Shown here: positions 45,820-54,117 of the stretch, piece after piece
Layout of the letters: each line of letters begins with the position of its first letter
Numbering within the stretch: the stretch's first letter is position 1
NCBI GenBank assembly: GCA_021083345.1
Contig: JAJGRE010000002.1
Location: 806,001 to 870,000, forward strand
DNA length: 64,000 nucleotides
Direction of reading: 5' to 3'
Origin: Calditrichales bacterium MX18-03
GTDB taxonomy: Bacteria; Bacillota; Clostridia; Lutisporales; Lutisporaceae
Made by a program: the position numbers and the translations under genes
Notes under the pieces: generated by a model
Told to the model about the DNA's origin: nothing
Databases searched by the model: none
The model's input: the letters and a program-made list of their open reading frames with translations, nothing else

Positions 45820-45832
45820 ATACTGTAAAAAA

Positions 45833-48757
45833 CTAGTACGAATGTACATAAGCCTGCTTCAAAATATAAAGGTCATCCATATCCACCTTGTCATCCTTAT
45901 TCAGATCTGCATCTGCATTATATCGTATTTCCCCTTTTCGACTGCCATAAGCTGCCGCCACAATGGTCAAATCATCCATACCGACTTTGTTATCATGGTT
46001 GCAATCACCGGCAAGTTGGTCTGAGGCAGTATTGAAGCCCCGAAGCCTGGACCTTTCATCTCCTAATACGGCATATTGCTCCCCATCAAAGGCTATAGCG
46101 TACAAGTTGTTGATCGTCGTTGACTTCAATTGTATCCAGTCAAAGCCGTCCCTTGACGCAAGAATCGTCCCTGTATAACCCACAGCAACAAACTTATCAC
46201 CATCCCAAATCACTGACTTCAACGCATCTCTTTTCCGGTTATCTATAAGCTGTGATGTCCTTTCAGTCCAATTAAATCCGTCAGGAGATACATATATGCT
46301 TTCAAAGGGACCCGAACTATAGTTATATGACTTGCCGCCAACAGCAACAAACTGTTCCCCGTTCCAAACAATACTATACATGATTCCAATTGGAGATTTT
46401 ACGGGTATCCACTCTGATCCGTTCGTTGAAACCATTATGATCCCACATATGCCGCCCATGCTGCTGTTCATGCCGGCAGCCACATATCTGCTGCCATTAT
46501 ATTCAGTTTCAAATACCTCGAACTGCGATGAGATTGATGCGATGGTTGTCCATTCCGACCCATCCTGCGATACCACCACTCCGGAACCCCCTATTGCCAT
46601 GAAGTGGCTGCCGTCCCACATAACCGCAGAGTATCTTCCTGTCTTTACCGCCTCCCATGTGATGCCATCTTCAGATGTTATGATGCTTGTTTCTCCTACC
46701 GCTACAAAACGGCTTCCATCCGAGGCAATAGCATATAGTTGCTGCAGCCCGTCATAATTGCCGGGTGTCCAGGTCCGACCATCCTGTGAAGTCATTATTT
46801 CCCCCGAGGTGCCAACCGCTGCAAAAATAGCGTCATTTTCAGCAATACCGTTATACCAGCCATTCAGTTCCGATCCTGATACCTGAGTCGTCCAGACTAT
46901 ACCATCGGGAGAAGTAAGGATGATGTCATTATACCCGATAGCTGCAAAAATGCCATGGCTATAGGTCAAACCATAAATACCTTGTGTAAGTCCGTCCGGC
47001 GATTCAACCGGCGTCCATTCAACCCCGTCTGTTGAGGTAAAGATGCTGCCCGTTGGTCCCAATGAGGTTCCTGCTGCAACAAATAAATCCTCACTGCAGG
47101 CAACATCATTCAGAAAAACATATTCATGATTCCATTGACTGGATGTCCAATTAAGGCCGTCAGGAGATGACAGAATAGCTCCATTATCACCCACAGCAAC
47201 AAATTTGCTGCCATTCCAGGCTATCCCACGAATAGAACCGTTTCTGCCCGATACTTGGGGTGTCCATACCGATGCGTCTGTGGAATATAGAATAGTCCCG
47301 TTGGCCCCTACAGCAGCAAAAGCAATGCCATTGTATGCTATGTCCAGCAATTCATTGGTGGTCCCGGACTCTACACGGGTCCAGATATTGCCGTCGTCTG
47401 ATACGATGATTTCCCCTGCATTGCCTACGGCAACATAAGCGCTGCTACTTGATGCTATCGCATTTATTTGGCCAGCTGTGTCCAAAATCCTTGCTTCCCA
47501 TATAATCCCGTCCACTGACTCTGCAATAACGCCTTTTTTCCCGAAAATCTCATACCCCACTGCAATCAATTTATCCAAGCCATACGTAATATCCTGAAAG
47601 ATTGCGGGTATTTCAATCTTCCTGTTTTTCCATACACTGCCGTCATTAGATGTTTTGACCAGACCATCCCTTCCAACGGCAACAAACTTGCCGGCGCCAT
47701 AAGCAATGCCAAACAAGTTATCTTTAGCTGAGCCCATATCCTTGTACCATGATATGCAGCCTTCCGAAAGGGGCTCAGCCGGAATACGGATGGAATCAAT
47801 CGCTATATCATTGTTGGCACTTAATGATCCGGCCTGCCCAGGTATCGGAAATGTCAATCCCGCTTCCAAGCCTTCACTGCTTCTGATTTTGGCACCAAAC
47901 AGCACAACCGGGTTCTCACTGTAATAATCCAAACGCTCTGAGAAATCCCCATCCTGCACCTGGTAGCTGAAGGTCAGTACATTCGATCCTGAGCCTTCGG
48001 AATAAACAGCATAGCGTTTGTTTGTACCTGTTTCCAGCTGCAACGCGGGCAAGCCTGTTACAAAAACATTACTCGAGAAAAATACCTTGATCGGAATGAC
48101 TTCACCGAATTTGAAGGTGCCACTGTCAACCTCGGCAGTCACATTCGTCACGACAGGCCTGTCCGCATTGGTGATAACGATGTTCCTGGAAGCACCGAGG
48201 GAGCCTGCGGCCCCTGGAACAGGTAAGGCCAGGTTTGCACTGTATGAATTACACGTTATTGTCCCACCGTTCAATTCCAGAGAATCTGCACTTACGTAGT
48301 CCAGCCTGGCAGTGCAATCGCCCGGTTGAACTTCATACCGAAACAACATCGAAATCGGATAATCGTCGTACCTAAACCCTGCAAAATATGCGTATCTGTC
48401 TGTTTCTCCGGTCCTAAGCAGGATTCTGGGCGAACCGGTAACATTCACGGCGGCATTGAAAAAGACCAATATCTCAATGATATCACCTGCACCATAGGTT
48501 CCATTCAAATTAGATGAAGACACGCTCATCACCCTGCACGGAAATGGCGGTGGTATTGCTGGTGTGGGTGTTGGAGGTGGTGGAGTGGGCGACGGAGTCG
48601 GTGATGGTGTTATAAATGGTGGTGGCGTTGGATATGACGTTGGTATTGGAGATGACGTTGGTACCGGCTGACTTTCTGCAAATACATATGAAATGCTAAT
48701 GATGCTCAGTACTGCACAGCACATGAGTAATAGCCCCAGTCTCTTAATAAGATGCAT
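45833..48757 (-). CDS. Secreted tandem beta-propeller protein with dockerin
   Basis: 974 residues. Signal peptide 1-27, a Pro/Thr/Ser-rich linker (about 28-72), and two copies of a roughly 110-residue Ig-like module with the xxYGxGDIIxIxVFF pattern (about 76-310). Then a long array of about 45-residue repeats of the form FVAVGxxGxIxxSxDGxxW, thirteen clear and one degenerate. The C-terminus is a dockerin (DCNHDNKVGMDD and DLNKDDKVDMDD). Fourteen repeats would fold as two seven-bladed propellers. No catalytic motif seen; binding or scaffolding is likely. Divergent from the gene at 48958. Confidence 0.85.
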   Translation of the reverse strand: MHLIKRLGLLLMCCAVLSIISISYVFAESQPVPTSSPIPTSYPTPPPFITPSPTPSPTPPPPTPTPAIPPPFPCRVMSVSSSNLNGTYGAGDIIEILVFFNAAVNVTGSPRILLRTGETDRYAYFAGFRYDDYPISMLFRYEVQPGDCTARLDYVSADSLELNGGTITCNSYSANLALPVPGAAGSLGASRNIVITNADRPVVTNVTAEVDSGTFKFGEVIPIKVFFSSNVFVTGLPALQLETGTNKRYAVYSEGSGSNVLTFSYQVQDGDFSERLDYYSENPVVLFGAKIRSSEGLEAGLTFPIPGQAGSLSANNDIAIDSIRIPAEPLSEGCISWYKDMGSAKDNLFGIAYGAGKFVAVGRDGLVKTSNDGSVWKNRKIEIPAIFQDITYGLDKLIAVGYEIFGKKGVIAESVDGIIWEARILDTAGQINAIASSSSAYVAVGNAGEIIVSDDGNIWTRVESGTTNELLDIAYNGIAFAAVGANGTILYSTDASVWTPQVSGRNGSIRGIAWNGSKFVAVGDNGAILSSPDGLNWTSSQWNHEYVFLNDVACSEDLFVAAGTSLGPTGSIFTSTDGVEWTPVESPDGLTQGIYGLTYSHGIFAAIGYNDIILTSPDGIVWTTQVSGSELNGWYNGIAENDAIFAAVGTSGEIMTSQDGRTWTPGNYDGLQQLYAIASDGSRFVAVGETSIITSEDGITWEAVKTGRYSAVMWDGSHFMAIGGSGVVVSQDGSEWTTIASISSQFEVFETEYNGSRYVAAGMNSSMGGICGIIMVSTNGSEWIPVKSPIGIMYSIVWNGEQFVAVGGKSYNYSSGPFESIYVSPDGFNWTERTSQLIDNRKRDALKSVIWDGDKFVAVGYTGTILASRDGFDWIQLKSTTINNLYAIAFDGEQYAVLGDERSRLRGFNTASDQLAGDCNHDNKVGMDDLTIVAAAYGSRKGEIRYNADADLNKDDKVDMDDLYILKQAYVHSY

Positions 48758-48833
48758 GCTGCATTCTCCTTCCTGCTTGCCCGCTTATCAACTCATTTCA
48801 GAGGTTCGCTATAGTACCCGATTATCCTTTTGT

Positions 48834-48863
48834 TTGCTGCACCAAATCGTTCGACAGTATAAT
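48834..48863 (+). promoter_or_regulatory. Possible promoter of 48958 gene
   Basis: TTGCTG, 18 nt, TATAAT on the plus strand, about 95 nt before the start. A TTCGACA heptamer (Spo0A-box-like) lies just before the -10. Confidence 0.45.
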
Positions 48864-48957
48864 ACAAATATCGCAAATAGCGTTCTTTCTTCTACTATGA
48901 TAGAATGAAAGTAATGATGTCCATCTATAACTGACGAGAAGAGCAAAGGAGAAACGA

Positions 48958-50142
48958 ATGAAAAGGTTGATGTGCTTCTTATTGGTATTTATGATTACTT
49001 TTACTGCGTTGCCAGGCAGCGTGCAAAACGTTTATGCAGGAGCCGTAAGGGTATCGGGTACTATCAGTATTAACGGCCTTACAAACGCCGATATAGCAGG
49101 TAGGGGCTATAATATCCGGTTTGACTGGTACCGTGATTATAATATGACCCAGCTGGCTTTCAGCAAAACACATACTGATATTGCAGGAGTACCTTATACC
49201 TTCAGTCATTATGTCTCTCAGGAAGGGCTTTTTGACATCAGAGTCTATCTTGATATGGATAAAGACAATGTTTTTGATACCAATGAGCCTTATCAGGTCA
49301 TAAGCCAGTATGTGGATTTCTCTAGCGAAGTCAGCGGGCTGAACATCGTCCTTACTGCACCGCCTGCACCTTTACCAACGTCGATCCTGACAGGCAGCAT
49401 CAATGCTGCAGGGTATACCCGTGAAGAGTGCATCAGCAACGGTTACATCATCAGAAGGAGTTTATACCATGACCCTGGCCTGACCCAGAAAATCGCTGAA
49501 GGTGATGAAAGCCTAAATGACTTGCCTCTTAGCTATTGGTGGACGTTTTATGTGGATCAGGGACAGTATTACCTGTTCGTATACATGGATAAGGATGGAG
49601 ATGGCATCCTGGATGAGGATGAGCCGAGGCAGAAGCTTCCGGTCCCCCTGGACCCTGACAACAGGATAGATGATTTCACTATCAACCTCATGCCTGCCGC
49701 AACCTTGCAAGGAAGCATACGCAGCAATATTCCGGAGTCCATCAACGGCATAAGTGTCCAGCTCTTTCACAACGGCGATACAGATGAAGCCCCTATAGCA
49801 ACTGCGTTGGCCGATGAAACAGGAAATTTTGAATTTCGAGGCGTTACAGCAGGAGATTATACTGTGGTAGCCGAAAATCCATCAGGCTTTGTGCCTGTCC
49901 AAATTGTCAATGTCTCTGTAGTGGAAGGGGAAATAAAATCAGTCGGCGAGCTTATGCTGGTCAAGGTTGATCTGGACGGGAACAACCGAACAGACATTGA
50001 TGACCTGATGACCGTTGCCCTATCATATGGCTCTGTCAAGGACGGACCGGGATGGGATACCAGAGCCGATCTGAACTGTGACGGCAGGATTGATGAAATT
50101 GATTTGAAAATACTGAATCAATACTATGGCCATGCCTGGTAA
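48958..50142 (+). CDS. Secreted prealbumin-like repeat protein with dockerin
   Basis: 394 residues with AAAGGAG 6 nt before the ATG. Signal peptide 1-28. Two similar beta-rich repeats follow (about 33-140 and 142-248), each ending in an EF-hand-like loop: DMDKDNVFDTNEP and DKDGDGILDEDEP. A CarboxypepD_reg/prealbumin-like module comes next (about 250-335, with DETGNFEFRGVTAGDYTV). The C-terminus is a dockerin (DLDGNNRTDIDD, DLNCDGRIDEID). Up to four calcium loops in one small protein. No enzyme motif. Only dockerin gene on the plus strand. Confidence 0.83.
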   Translation: MKRLMCFLLVFMITFTALPGSVQNVYAGAVRVSGTISINGLTNADIAGRGYNIRFDWYRDYNMTQLAFSKTHTDIAGVPYTFSHYVSQEGLFDIRVYLDMDKDNVFDTNEPYQVISQYVDFSSEVSGLNIVLTAPPAPLPTSILTGSINAAGYTREECISNGYIIRRSLYHDPGLTQKIAEGDESLNDLPLSYWWTFYVDQGQYYLFVYMDKDGDGILDEDEPRQKLPVPLDPDNRIDDFTINLMPAATLQGSIRSNIPESINGISVQLFHNGDTDEAPIATALADETGNFEFRGVTAGDYTVVAENPSGFVPVQIVNVSVVEGEIKSVGELMLVKVDLDGNNRTDIDDLMTVALSYGSVKDGPGWDTRADLNCDGRIDEIDLKILNQYYGHAW

Positions 50143-50159
50143 AACTAAACTGCAAACAG

Positions 50160-50194
50160 AAACCGCAGGCATATCTTCTGATAACCTGCGGTTT
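50160..50194. terminator. Bidirectional terminator between convergent dockerin genes
   Basis: Ten-base-pair stem AAACCGCAGG/CCTGCGGTTT with a 15-nt loop and flanking T tract. Confidence 0.82.
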
Positions 50195-50233
50195 TCTAAT
50201 CCACTTAACAAGCGGTTGTTCATCTTTGCTCTT

Positions 50234-53200
50234 TTATCTCGCTTCCCCTTCATCAACCAGTCCAAGGCTTACTGCCATACTCCAATCAATGATACCGTCT
50301 TCTACGTAAGCTTCTGCCAGCGTCTTATCTACTCCTTTGATATTCGCTCTCAATGTCTCGACTATAGTCACAGCCAGGTCATTGACCGTTATCGTCACAG
50401 CATCGGCTGAGCTGCTTAATCCCTTAGAGGCTGCAAATTCAATCACATTCCCATCTGTAAAGTCACCGACAACATCAACGGTATTTTTCGAGTACCCCAG
50501 GAAAGCAAGCATCACCCGATAGAAATCGTCAATCTCGACAGCATCATTGGGGCGAAAGTAATCTTCGTCAGCCCAACCCAGCTCCGGGTGCGCTTTCAAG
50601 TAAGCAAGCATCTTTCTTCCATCTGCCCAAGCAATGTTGCCATCTTGGAAATTGTCCGTTCCTGTGAAGGTTAATGCCTCGTTCGACAGTCCCTTTAGCC
50701 TTAAAGTAAATATGGCGGCCTGTAGCCTGGTAGGATGAGTCTCAGCGTATTCAACGGTAACACCGCTGCCGCTGCCCACAAAAATACCCAGTTCCGCTCC
50801 AATCATCAGGTCCTCACTTATCTGAACTGAAATCAAACCGTACCCCTCAGCCTTGGTGCGATCAAGTATACCCGCTTCAACCAAAATATCTGCTAGTGTT
50901 CTATTGGTATCCTTAACCTGAGCCTTCAATGCTTCTCCTGCTGCTATTGCAAGGTCGTTGTTTTTGAAGCTCGTGACAGCCGCTACCCGCGTCAGTCCTT
51001 TCGATGCCGCAAATTCAAACACATTATCCCATGTATAATCACCAATAACGGTAGGAGTGTTCATCTTATATCCCAAGGCCTCCAGCATCACTTTATAGCA
51101 TGCCTTGGCATTTATGGTATTGTTGGGCATGAAGTTTGTGCCGTCTCCAAGCCATCCCAATTCCGGATTCGCTTTCAGATAAGCCAGAATGTTTCGTCCC
51201 TCGGTCCAAGCAACCTGATCCGCATCTGCGAAATTAATGGTTCCGGTAAAGGCAGCTGCTTCATCATAAAGACCTTTGAGCCTCAAGAATAGTATTGCTG
51301 CCTTCAGTCTGGTCGTTGCACCTGCTGCATATTCGGCTGTTATGATACCATTATCTCCCATTAGACCTAGTGAATTGCACATAAGCAGCTGCGAGCTAAT
51401 TTGCGGGGTAGTACTTTGATAATTGGCCCTCAACAACTGAAAGTCCGGTTTGCTGATTGCTCCATCGCCATTCAGATCGTACATCGCGTAGGTTGTATCC
51501 CATGCAGGATCCGTTGAATTCCTATTAAAAGCCATCGATAACCGTACCAAATCGTCAATATCCACCAAGCCATCTTCATCAAAGTCTCCGGGAATCGATT
51601 CAATTGGATCACCAACAATGTTGATCACCGTACTTGCAGGCGCAATCGGTATAGGTCCGCCGTCCACCCGGAAAGTCGCATTGAAAGTACCAGATGTATT
51701 GGGGAGGACCACTTCAGGGTTCATAATGTCAGGAATTATGATGGTGTACTGTTCACTGGTGTTAGCTGCATTTACCAGTTCCAGCTCGCCTGGTATAAAT
51801 GACCCATCCGGATTATATGCTCTTATGCGAGACCCATAATTGTCAAATACACCGAAGTCCTTATAAATGTTCTTAAACCCAGGATAATATGTAAGCTGTT
51901 CCGGGGTAATGACTTCAAAATCTGCACCCAGTTGATATGTGAAGTCTCCGGTAACCTGTTGGTTTGCTTTTTCGTAACGGTACCTGAAGCCATCCGTTGT
52001 ATCAAACCTAAGAATCAAGCGCTGTAAGGTTTTATTGAGATATATGCTGCTATTAACGATATTTCTGACACCAGGGGTATCACTGATGCTTTCGTAGTGT
52101 GGAGCTGAAAAACAGTTATAAAGCTGCAGTGGGGTGCCGCTGTCATTATTCATATTGATGGTCATTTTTGCCATCTCATTTTCCTCAAATGTAATCGTAT
52201 CATTTATTGAATCCAACACAATGTTTTCTTTGTATAGCACATAAGAGCTGGTAGCATCATGGGCCCTGACCTGTATTCCATACTCTCCTGCCGGTATAAG
52301 GCTTGAAGGCTTAAGACCCCCACCTATATTAAGCCATTCGCCTTCAGGCATATACTTGTACAATGCTATGCCGTCTATCACAAGTCCTTCTGTCGCAGGC
52401 ATTAGGACTTGCACCGGAAAGTAAGTGCTGTCAATGTCCAGGGTCATTGTACTGCCCTGATCATCAGGCGTCGCTTCAACCATGTAGTGACGGTTGCCGC
52501 TTATGCAAACATAGTATTTATCTACCTCGGTCCAATCAAGCCCGGATATCACGATCTCAAAATCATCGCCTGCAACTCCGATTGTAACAGTGTAAGATTC
52601 TTCATCTACATTCTCGAAGTCACCGTCTTCTAAATAGTAAATATTAAAATCAGCAACATTACGCTGCCCTCTGGCAATCAGTGTTATCGTGTCTCCGTTG
52701 CTGCCTCCACCTCCATTGTTGTCTCCCTCTCCAACAATGTTGATCACCGTACTTGCAGGCGCAATCGGTATAGGTCCGCCGTCCACCCGGAAAGTCGCAT
52801 TGAAAGTACCAGATGTATTGGGGAAGGTTACTCTCGGTTTCATGATGTCGGGGATTGTAATGCTGTATTGTTCACTGATATTGGCTGCATTAACCAACTG
52901 TAACGTACCGGGAACCAACGAGCCATCCGGGTTGCTTACTCTTATCCGGTACCCGAAATTATCATACACGCCTAAGACTTGGCTCAAGTCTTCTGAATAT
53001 CCTGCATCAAACGACAGCTGCCCGGCGGCTGCTATTGCAGTGAAGTCCGTTCCCAGTGAATATAACGCATCTTCTGCTACATTGACAAAGCTCTTTGTAT
53101 ATCTGTATCTGTAGCCGTCAGGTGTGATAAAAGTGAACCGCTGCAGCTGACTGCCTTTAGTAACATATAGGCTTCCGTTTATGTTGCTCCCTGTTCCTGA

Positions 53201-53908
53201 TTGATCGATGACATTATTGTAGTTGTGTAAAAAATATGAAGACGTATAGAACTGCATTCCAATGCCACTGGTATTGTTGAGGTTGATATCAACCGCGGCT
53301 ATCTCATCGGCAGAAAATGCTATCGTACTATTAGACGCATCAAGCGTGACCAAATTCTTGTAAAGATTATATTTGCCTGTGTTATCGTGGGCCATAACTT
53401 GGACAGCGTACTCTCCCGACGGAACAAGATCCGAAGGCTTAAGCTCACAGCCGACCCACATCCATTCTCCCTCGGGCATGCATTTGAATAGTGAGATATC
53501 CTCAATCACCAGTCCACCCTCAGAAGGTATATCCACCTGCAGCGGTACGTAGGTGCTGTCTATATCCAAGGTAATCGTTTCACCCACATCGGCAGATGTG
53601 ACACCAGCCGTATAAAGGCGTTCTCCGCTTATGCAGACATAGTATTTGCCGGCAAGGTTCCAATCAAGGCCTGATACCATAATGTGGGCATCCGTACTGT
53701 TGATGCTCTTTGAAATACTGAGCTGGTCCGATTCATACAATTCAAAATAGCCGTCATCCATAAAGTACACCGATATGTCTGAGGTATTTGTCATGCCCTT
53801 GGCAATGATTGTAATGCTATCCCACGATGCATGTACGTCAGAAACAAATAAGCTACTAATTAGCAATACCAAGGTTAAAACCAACGCAGACGTCCTTTTG
53901 CTTATCAT
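50234..53908 (-). CDS. Large secreted protein: duplicated ectodomain, internal dockerin, SLH-like C-terminus
   Basis: 1224 residues from ATG 53908 (GGAGGAGCCGAG just upstream). Signal peptide 1-29. Two long homologous units of about 370 residues (about 30-395 and 400-770) each end in GTFNATFRVDGGPIPIAPA. A dockerin-like pair of calcium loops (DFDEDGLVDIDD, DLNGDGAISKPD) follows in the interior at about 785-845. Two C-terminal units of about 175 residues (about 860-1224) have features of S-layer homology motifs, for example GDGTNFMPNNTINAKACYKVML. May anchor to the wall through the SLH-like part while the dockerin binds a cohesin (inference). No enzyme motif. Confidence 0.8.
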   Translation of the reverse strand: MISKRTSALVLTLVLLISSLFVSDVHASWDSITIIAKGMTNTSDISVYFMDDGYFELYESDQLSISKSINSTDAHIMVSGLDWNLAGKYYVCISGERLYTAGVTSADVGETITLDIDSTYVPLQVDIPSEGGLVIEDISLFKCMPEGEWMWVGCELKPSDLVPSGEYAVQVMAHDNTGKYNLYKNLVTLDASNSTIAFSADEIAAVDINLNNTSGIGMQFYTSSYFLHNYNNVIDQSGTGSNINGSLYVTKGSQLQRFTFITPDGYRYRYTKSFVNVAEDALYSLGTDFTAIAAAGQLSFDAGYSEDLSQVLGVYDNFGYRIRVSNPDGSLVPGTLQLVNAANISEQYSITIPDIMKPRVTFPNTSGTFNATFRVDGGPIPIAPASTVINIVGEGDNNGGGGSNGDTITLIARGQRNVADFNIYYLEDGDFENVDEESYTVTIGVAGDDFEIVISGLDWTEVDKYYVCISGNRHYMVEATPDDQGSTMTLDIDSTYFPVQVLMPATEGLVIDGIALYKYMPEGEWLNIGGGLKPSSLIPAGEYGIQVRAHDATSSYVLYKENIVLDSINDTITFEENEMAKMTINMNNDSGTPLQLYNCFSAPHYESISDTPGVRNIVNSSIYLNKTLQRLILRFDTTDGFRYRYEKANQQVTGDFTYQLGADFEVITPEQLTYYPGFKNIYKDFGVFDNYGSRIRAYNPDGSFIPGELELVNAANTSEQYTIIIPDIMNPEVVLPNTSGTFNATFRVDGGPIPIAPASTVINIVGDPIESIPGDFDEDGLVDIDDLVRLSMAFNRNSTDPAWDTTYAMYDLNGDGAISKPDFQLLRANYQSTTPQISSQLLMCNSLGLMGDNGIITAEYAAGATTRLKAAILFLRLKGLYDEAAAFTGTINFADADQVAWTEGRNILAYLKANPELGWLGDGTNFMPNNTINAKACYKVMLEALGYKMNTPTVIGDYTWDNVFEFAASKGLTRVAAVTSFKNNDLAIAAGEALKAQVKDTNRTLADILVEAGILDRTKAEGYGLISVQISEDLMIGAELGIFVGSGSGVTVEYAETHPTRLQAAIFTLRLKGLSNEALTFTGTDNFQDGNIAWADGRKMLAYLKAHPELGWADEDYFRPNDAVEIDDFYRVMLAFLGYSKNTVDVVGDFTDGNVIEFAASKGLSSSADAVTITVNDLAVTIVETLRANIKGVDKTLAEAYVEDGIIDWSMAVSLGLVDEGEAR
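51612..51705 (-). repeat. 94-bp exact direct repeat, copy A
   Basis: Identical to 52732-52825. Both copies encode the end of the long ectodomain unit (GTFNATFRVDGGP region) of the SLH-like protein. The rest of the units differ, so the identity points to recent conversion or strong constraint. Confidence 0.95.
52732..52825 (-). repeat. 94-bp exact direct repeat, copy B
   Basis: Second copy, in the same gene and frame, 1120 bp from copy A. Confidence 0.95.
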
Positions 53909-54053
53909 TCTCGGCTCCTCCTTCAATTCACGCATGCATGTATTCCTTGAAAATTTGGGTTCGTTCCTGCGTTTCAGGACTTCCTTCTCAATTATACTCC
54001 TTTTTTCCACATTTTTCTATCAATACAATAATAATATGCAAATACTCGACAGG

Positions 54054-54102
54054 GCAAATTTAAACAGCCAACCGGGGCTATAATTTTTGCCCAGGTTGGC
54101 TG
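54054..54102 (-). terminator. Terminator after WD40/PQQ protein gene
   Basis: Long stem with CAGCCAACC and GGTTGGCTG arms plus a GGGC/GCCC inner helix, then TTTAAATTT on the minus strand. Confidence 0.85.
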
Positions 54103-54117
54103 CATCTTCCTGTAACC

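Noticed and set aside
45833-45860. T tract and GTAC-ATTC-GTAC mini hairpin at the end of the propeller gene
   Set aside because: A four-base-pair stem is too weak to call a terminator.
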